Shown: piece after piece, positions 14,963 to 23,340 of the stretch
How the letters are laid out: every line of letters begins with the position of its first letter
Position numbering within the stretch: the stretch's first letter is position 1
Source of the DNA: Oscillospiraceae bacterium
GTDB taxonomy: Bacteria; Bacillota; Clostridia; Monoglobales; WRAG01
Assembly (NCBI GenBank): GCA_009780345.1
Contig: WRAG01000025.1
Span: forward strand, 1 to 33,270
DNA: 33,270 nucleotides
Direction: 5' to 3'
The notes under the pieces: model-generated
Told to the model about the DNA's origin: nothing
The model's input: only the letters and a program-made list of their open reading frames with translations
The model's database searches: none
Position numbers and translations under genes: made by a program

Positions 14963-17335
14963 ATGAACGACAAATCCTTGCGAGTACTCGAATATAACAA
15001 AATTATCGAAACGCTGTCCGAATACGCGGTGAACGATATTGCGCGTGAACGGATTTTGGCAATCAAGCCTGTCTCGGATTTTGACACGGTAAATTCCATG
15101 CAAAACGAAACGGACGAGGCGCTTGTTTGTGTGCTTAAATACGGCTCGCCCGATATTGCGCGGGTTAAAGAGGTTTCGCCGGCGTTAAAGCGGATTGATG
15201 TGGGCGGCGCGCTTTCCGCGGCGGAACTTTTGAATATCGCCAAAGTTCTAAAAACCGCGCGGGTTTTGAAAAAATATATTATAAGCGACGATGGTACTCT
15301 CTCTTCATATTTCAATATGCTAACCCCCGATAAAACGGTGGAAACGCAAATTACAACCGCAATTCTGTCGGAAGAAGAAATTGCCGACAACGCAAGCGTC
15401 GAACTTGCCTCAATCCGCCGCAAAATGAAATCCGCGGAGGCGAAAATTCGCAGTAGCCTAAACAGTCTTACCCAATCGGCGAAATATCAAAAGTACCTGC
15501 AAGACGCAATCGTTACAATGCGCAACAACCGCTATGTCGTCCCCGTTAAAGCGGAATATCGCAACGAAATTACAGGAATCGTTCATGACGTGTCAAGCAG
15601 CGGAAGCACTTTATTTGTCGAGCCGCAGCAGGTGGTTAACGCCAACAACGAAATTCACGAGTTGTCCGTAAAAGAGCAGGTTGAAATTGAGCGGATTTTG
15701 TTCGAGTTATCCTCTTACGTTGGTGAAATATCTGACTTAGTATCTGCAAATTTTGAAAATATTATCAATATTGACTTTATTTTCGCAAAAGCGAAGCTTG
15801 CCCGCGCAATGGACGCCGTTCGTCCGAATTTGAATAACGACGGCAAGCTTGATATCAAACAAGGCAGGCATCCTCTGCTTGACAAGGCGAAAGTTGTTCC
15901 TATCAACGTATATTTAGGCGATGAATTCGACACTCTTGTGGTAACCGGGCCGAACACCGGCGGAAAAACTGTGGTGCTTAAAACCGTCGGGCTGTTTTGC
16001 CTTATGAACCAGTCGGGATTGCATATCCCAGCGCATGATAGCAGTGTTATGTGCGTTTTCGACAATATTTTCGCCGACATCGGCGACGAGCAAAGTATCG
16101 AGCAAAGCCTTTCCACGTTTTCGTCGCATATGAAAAATATCGTTGATATTGTTGAAAACGTGACGCCGAATTCGCTTGTTTTATTCGACGAACTTGGGGC
16201 GGGAACCGATCCGACAGAGGGCGCCGCGCTTGCGACGGCGATACTTGACTATATCAAAAATTTCGGCGCGAAAACGGTGGCGACAACGCATTACAGCGAG
16301 CTTAAAATGTTCGCAATCACTACGCCGCGCGTCGAAAACGCGTCCTGCGAATTTAACGTGGAAACCCTATCGCCGACGTACCGCTTGTTAATCGGCGTTC
16401 CGGGCAAGTCCAACGCGTTTTCAATTTCGCACAAGCTTGGGCTATCCGACCATATTATCGCCAACGCGAAAGAACTGCTTACAACCGACAACGTAAAATT
16501 TGAGGATGTTTTGCAAAATATCGAGCAAAACCGCCAAACTTCCGAAACCGAACGGGCGGAGGCGGAAGCGCTGCGCGCGGAAATCGAGCGATTGAAGCAA
16601 TCTCATCAAAATGAGGTTGAAAAATTGGAAAAAGAAAAAGAACGAATCCTTGAACGCGCGAAAGCCGAAGCGGCGGAGATTATCGAAGACGCGAAAGAGG
16701 AAACGAACGAGCTTATCAAGCAACTGCGTGACGCGCAAGAGGCGCAGGACAAGGCGGAGATCAAACGCGCGATGGAAGAGGTTAAGCGGGAGTTGAATCT
16801 CAAACATAAACGTGTCGCGGCGAAAAGTTCCTCGCCGCCGAAGAAACGCAAGTCGAATATCGACGTAAATACGCTGAAACCGGGCACGTCTGTGTTGATT
16901 ATAGATTTAGAGCAGAAAGGAAACGTGCTTTCGGTCAACAAACGCGAGAAAACCGCGGTTATACAAGTCGGAATTATGAAAGTTACCGCGAAAGTTGACA
17001 ATTTGGAGATTATTGAGGAGCAAGTAGAGCACACCTACACGCCCGAGGCGCGCCGCCCGGGCTTGCAAGGGGTGAACGCCCCTCGCGGACGCGCGGTGAA
17101 CGAACTTGACTTGCGGGGATATTCGTTGGACGAGGCTTTATTGGAGTGTGACAGATTTTTGGACGAAAGCATGATGTCGGGATTGACACAGATTAGCATT
17201 ATTCACGGTAAAGGCACGGGAGTTTTGCGCGCTGGAATTCACGATATGCTAAAATCGCACAGGCAGGTAAAATCCTATCGTTTAGGCAAATTCGGCGAGG
17301 GAGAAAGCGGCGTGACGATCATTGAATTAAAGTAA
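14963..17335 (+). CDS. mutS2: Endonuclease MutS2 (MutS-family ATPase with Smr domain)
   Basis: MutS2 suppresses recombination, and in Bacillus it also acts on collided ribosomes; it is not the mismatch-repair MutS. The chosen ATG at 14963 has AGAGGAG five bases upstream and gives 790 residues, the usual length; the in-frame extension to 14921 lies within a repeat. Order: helical core and clamp (about 1-290), ATPase with Walker A GPNTGGKT at 329-336 and the Walker B region LFDELGAGTDPTEGAALA, a long charged coiled coil (about 515-620), a lysine-rich linker (KSSSPPKKRKS), and the C-terminal Smr nuclease domain (about 715-790) with LDLRGYSLDEAL and IIHGKGTGVLR. The acidic/histidine features of an active Smr domain appear intact. 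It diverges from iscS. Confidence 0.96.
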   Translation: MNDKSLRVLEYNKIIETLSEYAVNDIARERILAIKPVSDFDTVNSMQNETDEALVCVLKYGSPDIARVKEVSPALKRIDVGGALSAAELLNIAKVLKTARVLKKYIISDDGTLSSYFNMLTPDKTVETQITTAILSEEEIADNASVELASIRRKMKSAEAKIRSSLNSLTQSAKYQKYLQDAIVTMRNNRYVVPVKAEYRNEITGIVHDVSSSGSTLFVEPQQVVNANNEIHELSVKEQVEIERILFELSSYVGEISDLVSANFENIINIDFIFAKAKLARAMDAVRPNLNNDGKLDIKQGRHPLLDKAKVVPINVYLGDEFDTLVVTGPNTGGKTVVLKTVGLFCLMNQSGLHIPAHDSSVMCVFDNIFADIGDEQSIEQSLSTFSSHMKNIVDIVENVTPNSLVLFDELGAGTDPTEGAALATAILDYIKNFGAKTVATTHYSELKMFAITTPRVENASCEFNVETLSPTYRLLIGVPGKSNAFSISHKLGLSDHIIANAKELLTTDNVKFEDVLQNIEQNRQTSETERAEAEALRAEIERLKQSHQNEVEKLEKEKERILERAKAEAAEIIEDAKEETNELIKQLRDAQEAQDKAEIKRAMEEVKRELNLKHKRVAAKSSSPPKKRKSNIDVNTLKPGTSVLIIDLEQKGNVLSVNKREKTAVIQVGIMKVTAKVDNLEIIEEQVEHTYTPEARRPGLQGVNAPRGRAVNELDLRGYSLDEALLECDRFLDESMMSGLTQISIIHGKGTGVLRAGIHDMLKSHRQVKSYRLGKFGEGESGVTIIELK

Positions 17336-17360
17336 TGAATACAAATTTTAGCCAAAACTA

Positions 17361-17389
17361 TTGACTAAATCGGGACAAAGGTGTATAAT
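17361..17389 (+). promoter_or_regulatory. Sigma-A-type promoter of secD-secF
   Basis: TTGACT (17361-17366), a 17-bp spacer and a perfect TATAAT (17384-17389). It lies 25 bp after the mutS2 stop and implies a leader of about 230 nt that includes the palindrome at 17486-17608. The rest of the 288-bp gap is AT-rich with nothing else recognisable. Confidence 0.75.
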
Positions 17390-17485
17390 GTCTTGATGTC
17401 AGCGAAAACTGTATGAAACTGTAAATATGGTTCCAAACAACGAATAATAATTAAACTTAAATATAAGTAAATCAAGTAAAATGGG

Positions 17486-17608
17486 TTTGTGTCAAATTGC
17501 GTAAGATTTCGTCGAAGCAAGATGCGAAAAACCGCAGGCGTACATACGGTACGTTGAGGATTTTTCGTCATCGCAGTTTCGGCGGAAGATTGCGTAATTT
17601 CACGCAAA
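17486..17608. repeat. Full-length imperfect palindrome, family 2 copy 2
   Basis: A 123-bp element with the same arms as 13502-13604 (TTTGTGTCAAATTGCGTAAG... / ...TAATTTCACGCAAA and the shared GATTTCGTCGAA and TTCGGCGGAAGATT). The interior differs but also pairs with itself (GATG-CGAAAAACC with GGATTTTTCG-TCATC, and CGTAC/GTACG). It ends just before the secD ribosome site (GAGGAGG). Confidence 0.8.
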
Positions 17609-17623
17609 CGAGGAGGAGATAGA

Positions 17624-19030
17624 ATGGGAAAGAGCATAGTCAAATTCGCCGCTATCGCGCTGATAATCTTTTTGATTTGTTGGATCGCGATTAACGGACT
17701 TGAAATTGGCAGAGATTTTTACATGCCGGGGGTTACTTCGGATCGCGGAATCGTGCCGGGGCTTGACCTTGTCGGCGGCTCGGTAATCGTTTTTGAGGCG
17801 GATGTTGAGAATCCGATGGCGGTGGAAATGGGGCCTGCTATAAGTCTTTTGCGTCAAAGACTTGACGAAAATATGGGGCTTCACGAGGCGACAATTGAGC
17901 ATCTTGAAACGTCAAACCGTCTGCGGGTTGAAATTCCGGGGATAGAGAATCCGCAAGAGGCGGCGGAACAACTTGGCGCAATGGGATTGCTTACATTCGT
18001 AAGCGGTGATGGGCGTCTTATCATGACGGGCGCGGAAGTTGTTAACGCGATAGTTAGCAATGAGCCGGTTCGTGAACACGGGCCGAGAGAACGTCACATT
18101 GTTTTTGAACTAACCGAAGCGGGACGACTGGCGTTTGCGGAAGCAACCGAGCGAATCGCCCCTATGGCAGGTCAAGGCGCGAATGAAGATTTTCCGGAAC
18201 TATTCGCGGCAATGACCGAGCAATCTGACGTATTCCCGACGAGAGTTGAAATAAGAAATCCGGAACAACCGGTGTGGTTCAATTCTATCGCGATTATACT
18301 TGATGATTATATTGTTTCTGCGCCAAGTGTAAATGCGAGATTGGATACGGCGACGCTTACTATAACAAGCGGCGGACAGGGCGGATTTTCCGAAGCGGAA
18401 GCACGCCGTCTTACAGATACAATTAATTTAGGACGCCTTGATTTCGGACTTACTGCGGTTCAGCATACTTACGTAAGCGCAACACTGGGTGAGCAAGCGC
18501 TTCCTACAAGCGTTAGAGCGGGACTTATAGGGTTATTGTTAATCTTTTTGTTTATGCTTATCGTTTATAGAATTCAAGGTGTTGTATCGGGTATAGCGTT
18601 GCTTACATTTATGGGAATATTCGGCATAATTTTGGCGGTTGGAAGAATGAATCTGACGCTTCCGGGTATCGCCGGTATCCTTTTAACCATAGGTATGGCC
18701 AACGATGCTGAAATTCTGATATTTGAGCGTATTAAAGAAGAAATGCGACTTGGTAAAACGGTGCGCGCGGCGGTTGATTCTGGATTCCGTCGAGCATTGC
18801 CTGCGATTATCGACGGCGAGGTTACAACGTTTATCATCGCATTTATATTGTTCTGGCAAGGAACGGGGCCGGTTGCCGGCTTCGGTCAAAAACTTATGCT
18901 CGGTGTTGCTATAAGTTTCTTCACCGCGGTTATCTTAACCCGAATTTTGCTTAAAGTAATGGTCGGACTTAATATAAAACATCCGCGACTTTATGGAGTT
19001 GGCAAATTGCCGAAAGGAGGCGATGCGTAA
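17624..19030 (+). CDS. secD: Protein translocase subunit SecD
   Basis: SecD works with SecF and SecYEG to pull exported proteins across the membrane using the proton motive force. The 468-residue protein has an N-terminal membrane helix (about 6-25), the motif PGLDLVGGS at 45-53, an extracytoplasmic P1 domain, and a C-terminal bundle of five helices. TIGMANDAEILIFERIKEE keeps the aspartate that matches the functional Asp of E. coli SecD transmembrane segment 4. It is shorter than E. coli SecD but normal for clostridia. The ATG has GAGGAGG upstream. It overlaps secF by one base (TAATG). Strong export capacity fits the many secreted proteins in this window. Confidence 0.95.
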   Translation: MGKSIVKFAAIALIIFLICWIAINGLEIGRDFYMPGVTSDRGIVPGLDLVGGSVIVFEADVENPMAVEMGPAISLLRQRLDENMGLHEATIEHLETSNRLRVEIPGIENPQEAAEQLGAMGLLTFVSGDGRLIMTGAEVVNAIVSNEPVREHGPRERHIVFELTEAGRLAFAEATERIAPMAGQGANEDFPELFAAMTEQSDVFPTRVEIRNPEQPVWFNSIAIILDDYIVSAPSVNARLDTATLTITSGGQGGFSEAEARRLTDTINLGRLDFGLTAVQHTYVSATLGEQALPTSVRAGLIGLLLIFLFMLIVYRIQGVVSGIALLTFMGIFGIILAVGRMNLTLPGIAGILLTIGMANDAEILIFERIKEEMRLGKTVRAAVDSGFRRALPAIIDGEVTTFIIAFILFWQGTGPVAGFGQKLMLGVAISFFTAVILTRILLKVMVGLNIKHPRLYGVGKLPKGGDA

Positions 19031-19914
19031 TGAAATCAATGTTCAACATTATGGAGAAAAAGTGGATATTTTTCGGAATTGCTATCGTGCTTTTGCTTAC
19101 AGGATTGGTATCATTTTTTATTCAAGGATTAAACCTTGACATCGAATTCGCCGGCGGAGTATTGGTTACTTATGAAGTAAATGAACAATTTGACCAAGCC
19201 GAGGCGGAAGAAATTGTTCGCGGCGTTTTAGGAGATCTTCCGTTTGGGATTCAAAGAGTTGGCGGAACGGCAATGACCATTAGATTCCCCTACTCTGAGG
19301 GAGTGAACACAAGCGAAATGGCTCGCCAGTTGGAAACGGCAATCACCGCTCGATTCGGCGATGTTACGGTTTTGAATCAAGATTATATTTCGCCGGATAT
19401 CGGGCGAGAACTTGCAATGAGGACATTGTGGATGGTTCTTATCGCGGCGCTTGTGATGTTGGTTTACATCTCAATTCGTTTCGAGTTTGTAACCGCTTGC
19501 GTATTGGTTTTATCGCTTATTTACAACCTTGGCGTGATGATGACTATTTACACGTTGTTCCAAATTCCGGTTAATATTACGTTTATCGCCGCCATTCTGA
19601 CGGTTCTCGCGTATACGTCCAACGATACTATCGTTATATTCGACCGTATACGTGAAAACATGAGAAATGCGAAGAAAGAAACATACAGCTCGGTCGCGAA
19701 TCGAAGTATTTGGCAAAGTTTGACTCGTTCTATCAATACTGCTGTTACTACTTTGTTCATACTGTGCGCGCTTATAATTCTAGGCGTTCCAAGTATACGA
19801 GAGTTCGCGTTTCCGATTGTTGTGGGTATTATAATCGGTGCGTTTTCGTCAATCTTTATCGCCGCTCCGCTGTGGGCAACATGGAAAGATGCAGGCGTTA
19901 AAGGCAAAGCGTAA
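19030..19914 (+). CDS. secF: Protein translocase subunit SecF
   Basis: The partner of SecD, 294 residues. Seen: an N-terminal membrane helix (about 13-33), the exterior motif LDIEFAGGV near 37-45, and a five-helix bundle with LTVLAYTSNDTIVIFDRIRE, which carries the conserved NDT-I--DRIRE of SecF. A strong AAAGGAGG site lies within the end of secD, and the start overlaps the secD stop. The genes are separate, unlike the fused secDF of Bacillus subtilis. A hairpin terminator follows 20 bp after the stop. Confidence 0.95.
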   Translation: MKSMFNIMEKKWIFFGIAIVLLLTGLVSFFIQGLNLDIEFAGGVLVTYEVNEQFDQAEAEEIVRGVLGDLPFGIQRVGGTAMTIRFPYSEGVNTSEMARQLETAITARFGDVTVLNQDYISPDIGRELAMRTLWMVLIAALVMLVYISIRFEFVTACVLVLSLIYNLGVMMTIYTLFQIPVNITFIAAILTVLAYTSNDTIVIFDRIRENMRNAKKETYSSVANRSIWQSLTRSINTAVTTLFILCALIILGVPSIREFAFPIVVGIIIGAFSSIFIAAPLWATWKDAGVKGKA

Positions 19915-19934
19915 TAATTAAGAAATTCAAATAG

Positions 19935-19960
19935 AAAAAAGAGCCGAAAGGCTCTTTTTT
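19935..19960. terminator. Bidirectional intrinsic terminator between secF and the stalk-protein gene
   Basis: A-run, stem GAGCC-GAAA-GGCTC (19941-19954), T-run of six. The flanking A and T tracts let it work in both directions, ending secD-secF from the left and the blaI-like operon from the right. Confidence 0.9.
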
Positions 19961-19982
19961 CTATATATGTAATCAACGTCCG

Positions 19983-21362
19983 TTAGTTAAACGGAATCGT
20001 TGCGTTTCCTACGTTTACGCTCACAATATCCTCAACAGTTACGATGTAATCGAAACGGTAGCTTAAAACCATTCTATGAATTGGGTTGAACACCAAATAT
20101 CTTATTTCCTCACGAGGCACGCCTTCAAATATTTCGGGACGACGGAGGTAAGTGATGTCAGTTCCGCCAAACTTTGCGTTGGTGCTTAACGCATTAAACG
20201 TAACTTCACTACCGTCTCTTAACAAGATGGTTATATACGGAGTGTTGCCAATTTGGTAGCTTTCAAGCACCAAAGTTGCCGCTATTGGTGAAATTGAAAT
20301 TTCTGCCAAAGTAAGCTCTTGCCCTGCAAAAGGTATTGCCAAATTCGGTTCAAACGTTACCGTGGTATCTGCAAAAGTAAAATCCCATTCCAATCCCACT
20401 AATAGTTCCGTAGTAGCTCCCACAGTCAGTCCGCCTAAAGGAGTGCCGAAAATAACTTCCATGCCCGGACCATATAAGTCATCACAAGGATAAGCTATAT
20501 TCCATAAATCAAGCGTAACAGTTCCTTCCTCGAATGGTGCTGTTGCGTGGATAAATTGCAATACCGTTATTCTATTTCCCGAACGGTCTAAAATTGTTTG
20601 TCCGCCGCCTGCCAATGATCCGATTTGATAGCCTTCGCGGAATCTGTTCGGTATAAAAGAAGCGGTAACTCGAACATCTTCCCCAAATTCATATCCACAC
20701 TCTGCAACTATTTCAAACACTACATAGATATTATATCTGTCCGCAATTGTTTGCAATACTGTCATAGTCAATCCGTTTTGTGTAGCTGTAACACCAATCG
20801 GCCTATGTGCCGCGTCGCCGAAGATGTTGATTCCGTCCGCTATTGCGCTCTCTACGCGTCGTGTGAATATTGCCGTTCTCGCGTCGTCGCACCAGTCAAC
20901 TTCAATGTCCAAAATGTCAGCTAAACGTCTTACAGGCAAAAATGTTCTGCCGTCGATTATCACGGGAACCGCGTCATAGAAGCGTAGTTCTTCGTCGTTA
21001 GCAATGATCATATCGCTATTGATATGCAATATAACGGTCGCAGATTCTCTTTCGAGAGTGATTCGTTGATCGTCTTCGTACCAATCTACTTCAAACTCAA
21101 ACGCTTCCGCTAACGCGCGAAGCGGCACCATTGTGCGTCCGTTTTCGATAAAGGGCGATGCGTCACCGTCGATTGTGTGCAGATATAATCCGTTAACGTG
21201 TACTAAAACTTCGTCGCCCGTGATAGTTGGACGTTCTGATGACCAGAAAGATTCCGGCGGCGGCCCGTAAGGCGGCAATGTAAGCGCAAGCGCTCCTATG
21301 GCGCTAACCATAATTGCCGCCACAACTCCTATGGCCAATAATTTTTTTAATATGCTTTTCAT
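19983..21362 (-). CDS. Secreted stalk-domain (copper amine oxidase N-terminal-like) protein
   Basis: An exported protein of 459 residues. The signal peptide is about residues 1-28 (MKSILKKLLAIGVVAAIMVS). Two stalk-type units follow between about 50 and 165: FIENGRTMVPLRALAEAFEF with VDWYEDDQRITL, and IIDGRTFLPVRRLADILDIE with VDWCDDARTAIF. The remaining 290 residues are beta-rich and not recognised; they include a run of NITYP-like, hydrophobic strands and no catalytic motif. It lies 30 bp after the BlaR1-like gene with an AAGGAGA site, so it is the only non-regulatory gene of that operon and the likely target of its control. The role is unknown; a wall- or envelope-stress function is inference. 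Confidence 0.85.
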   Translation of the reverse strand: MKSILKKLLAIGVVAAIMVSAIGALALTLPPYGPPPESFWSSERPTITGDEVLVHVNGLYLHTIDGDASPFIENGRTMVPLRALAEAFEFEVDWYEDDQRITLERESATVILHINSDMIIANDEELRFYDAVPVIIDGRTFLPVRRLADILDIEVDWCDDARTAIFTRRVESAIADGINIFGDAAHRPIGVTATQNGLTMTVLQTIADRYNIYVVFEIVAECGYEFGEDVRVTASFIPNRFREGYQIGSLAGGGQTILDRSGNRITVLQFIHATAPFEEGTVTLDLWNIAYPCDDLYGPGMEVIFGTPLGGLTVGATTELLVGLEWDFTFADTTVTFEPNLAIPFAGQELTLAEISISPIAATLVLESYQIGNTPYITILLRDGSEVTFNALSTNAKFGGTDITYLRRPEIFEGVPREEIRYLVFNPIHRMVLSYRFDYIVTVEDIVSVNVGNATIPFN

Positions 21363-21392
21363 TAAATATCTTCTCCTTTTTTAAAGTTTAAG

Positions 21393-22760
21393 TTAATTCC
21401 GCATTTCGTTTAATTGCTCCATAATGATGTCTTCAATGCGGCGATTTGAGACCGATGGTCTCGGGGTGTTATCGCTTGGTTCTTCGGGTGTTTCCATGAT
21501 TGTTTCGTTATTCGCCGCCGGTTCCGGTGTTTCGGTCGGAACTTCGGCGATTTCCGACGTGACCGGTTCAACGGGAACTGCATTATTCACCGTTTCGAAA
21601 GGTTCGGCAGGTGTTGCGGCGCTTATATCTTCCGTCGTCGGTGGTTCGGCAACATCGGTATCAACTTCCTCGGTGTTGCACCATTCGGTTGGTTCTGTCG
21701 GCGCTATAGGCGTATAAACTTCTTCTGCCGTTATCTCGATTTCAACTTCCGCCAAAATTTCGTCCGGAAAGGTGAAATCAATCACCGCCGCGGCAGCCGA
21801 GCCGATCATTAAAACCGTCATTGTCGCGATGATTGACAAAGCGACAATTGATTTGCGGGTTTTCTTTGTGCTGATTATATTTGTTAGCCGTCTTTTGATG
21901 TTTTTCTTGGAATTACACAAGCCGCTTGTGCAAATTAGGTTTCTTTGCACATTGCCGTGCCGCAGCATAGCCAAAATCATTTCGCCATAAAACTTGCGGT
22001 TTGACTCGTCCATGCCTTTGACGACCTTTTCGTCGCACGAAAGCTCGCATAACGCGTTGATTTGCTTGTTAAGGACATAAACGGCAGGATTAAACCAATG
22101 CGCCGCGTTTACCAGTAGGATAATGAACTTTACCAACACGTCTTTTCGCCGAAAATGCGTAAGTTCGTGCGCTAAAATCACGTCAAGTTCTTTTTCGCTG
22201 AACTTCATATCAGGCAACACGATAATCGGTTTAAAAAACCCAACCAACATTGGTGTGTCGGCGTAATTGCTGACACGTATGGGGATAGCGCATCGTATCG
22301 AAAAACATCTTCTGCTGTTTTGAAGAAGTAAGCGGCGATACTTTCGATATTTGTATACATTTACAGCGACAAAAAGGATTGCGCCGATTGCCCAAATAAC
22401 AGTCAGCAAAACCGCGAAGGTTCTGATATGTTCTGATATGCTTGACAAAAGTTGTCCGGCAAAAGACGGATCACTTGCCGCCGATATCGCTTCGGTTTGC
22501 AGAGCCGGCGAAGCGAGTTGGTTAACTGTTGTGGCAACGGGCGGCGCAACGCTTGCATTTCCGAAATGCGAACGAAAAAACTGAATCGCGTTGTTTAGCA
22601 ATCCTGCGCCGCCGATAAAGAAAAACACGGTGATAAAACTTGTGTAATAATGCCATGTTTTCGAGAACAGCCTTTGCGTAAGCGGTTTGAGGCTCAACAG
22701 AATCAGCAAAACAAAAGTTCCCGCCAATGATGTGGCAATCAGCCAAGTTAAGAAGTTCAT
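21393..22760 (-). CDS. BlaR1/MecR1-like M56 membrane metallopeptidase without penicillin-binding domain
   Basis: A 455-residue membrane sensor-protease. Membrane segments lie at about 3-24, 38-56, 112-135 and 304-326. The zinc motif HELTHFRRKD at about 198-207 (His198, Glu199, His202) and the downstream ELSCDEKV (third ligand region) mark the M56 family, which cleaves BlaI-type repressors after a signal. The penicillin-binding sensor domain of true BlaR1 is missing; in its place is an outside tail of about 130 residues rich in Pro, Glu and Thr (IAPTEPTEW..., VPTETPEPA...). The signal it senses is therefore probably not a beta-lactam bound covalently. It overlaps blaI by 4 nt (ATGA). Confidence 0.9.
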   Translation of the reverse strand: MNFLTWLIATSLAGTFVLLILLSLKPLTQRLFSKTWHYYTSFITVFFFIGGAGLLNNAIQFFRSHFGNASVAPPVATTVNQLASPALQTEAISAASDPSFAGQLLSSISEHIRTFAVLLTVIWAIGAILFVAVNVYKYRKYRRLLLQNSRRCFSIRCAIPIRVSNYADTPMLVGFFKPIIVLPDMKFSEKELDVILAHELTHFRRKDVLVKFIILLVNAAHWFNPAVYVLNKQINALCELSCDEKVVKGMDESNRKFYGEMILAMLRHGNVQRNLICTSGLCNSKKNIKRRLTNIISTKKTRKSIVALSIIATMTVLMIGSAAAAVIDFTFPDEILAEVEIEITAEEVYTPIAPTEPTEWCNTEEVDTDVAEPPTTEDISAATPAEPFETVNNAVPVEPVTSEIAEVPTETPEPAANNETIMETPEEPSDNTPRPSVSNRRIEDIIMEQLNEMRN

Positions 22761-23143
22761 TCCGTCTCACCTACCTTACTTTGGAACCATTCTTTCAGTT
22801 CTTCAATGTCCTTTTGAGTGATATTCGAGTTGTCGACTAACGCCGTCATAAAGTTTTTAATGTTTCCGCCGTGAAGCGAGTGTAGTAGATTTTGCGTTTC
22901 GTAAGCTTGGTATTCATTTTGTGCTAAGGTTACATCATAAAAATTCACCTTGCCTTTCATCGTTTTGGTTAGAAAACCTTTATCGATAAGCCTTGATAAA
23001 ATTGTCGACAACGTAGATGTCTTCCAACCTTTGCTCTCTTCGAAAATGTTCAGTAATTGCGCCACAGTCACGGGAGTAGCTAGTTCCCAAATTGACTGCA
23101 TTACCTCCATTTCGGTTTCCGAAAGCCTTCCTAGATTTTTCAT
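22757..23143 (-). CDS. BlaI/MecI-family winged-helix repressor
   Basis: A 128-residue repressor. I choose the ATG at 23143, with GGAGGTG six bases upstream; an in-frame start at 23182 would lie in the operator. The winged-helix part is about 1-70 (LSETEMEVMQSIWEL, then WKTSTLSTILSRLIDKGFLT, as in BlaI), followed by a helical dimer part. Asn97-Phe98 in NIKNFMTAL matches the Asn-Phe bond cut by BlaR1/MecR1 in the staphylococcal repressors. Two matching operators lie just upstream, so it should repress its own operon (itself, the M56 protein and the stalk protein). Confidence 0.93.
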   Translation of the reverse strand: MKNLGRLSETEMEVMQSIWELATPVTVAQLLNIFEESKGWKTSTLSTILSRLIDKGFLTKTMKGKVNFYDVTLAQNEYQAYETQNLLHSLHGGNIKNFMTALVDNSNITQKDIEELKEWFQSKVGETE

Positions 23144-23165
23144 AGAGTGCACCTCCAAAATTTTT

Positions 23166-23180
23166 GCTACATCTTGTAGC
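23166..23180. promoter_or_regulatory. BlaI-type operator 1
   Basis: The palindrome GCTACATCTTGTAGC has the TACA/TGTA half-sites known for BlaI/MecI. It lies about 22 bp before the repressor start codon, at or just after the expected transcription start. Confidence 0.82.
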
Positions 23181-23186
23181 AAGTTT

Positions 23187-23216
23187 ATTATACTACAACT
23201 TGTAGAAGTTTGTCAA
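23187..23216 (-). promoter_or_regulatory. Promoter of the BlaI-like operon
   Basis: On the minus strand: perfect TTGACA (23216-23211), an 18-bp spacer and perfect TATAAT (23192-23187). The 18-bp spacer contains operator 2, so bound repressor would block polymerase directly. Confidence 0.9.
23193..23205. promoter_or_regulatory. BlaI-type operator 2, inside the promoter spacer
   Basis: CTACAACTTGTAG is the same TACA-N3-TGTA palindrome as operator 1. The two centres are 26 bp apart, about two and a half helical turns. Confidence 0.85.
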
Positions 23217-23290
23217 CACTTTTTTTGAAATTTTTCAAAAAATTTTTTGTCGGTTCTAAAAAACGGCTTGTATCAATAGATATATAGTAT

Positions 23291-23318
23291 ATATTTCGAG
23301 AGGAATATTTCATATATT
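23291..23318 (+). promoter_or_regulatory. Candidate sigma-E-type promoter of spoIVA
   Basis: ATATTT (23291-23296), a 14-bp spacer and CATATATT (23311-23318, 6 of 8 to CATACAAT). This matches the mother-cell sigma-E pattern that controls spoIVA in Bacillus. The AT-rich context makes chance matches likely. Confidence 0.4.
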
Positions 23319-23340
23319 ATATTATTGAGGAGGACAAAAA

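Noticed and set aside
19983-21362. Calling the stalk-domain proteins copper amine oxidases
   Set aside because: Only the N-terminal-type repeat is present; there is no catalytic domain, topaquinone motif or copper-ligand set.
21393-22760. A beta-lactam resistance sensor (true BlaR1/MecR1)
   Set aside because: The penicillin-binding domain with its SxxK motif is absent and no beta-lactamase or PBP gene is linked.
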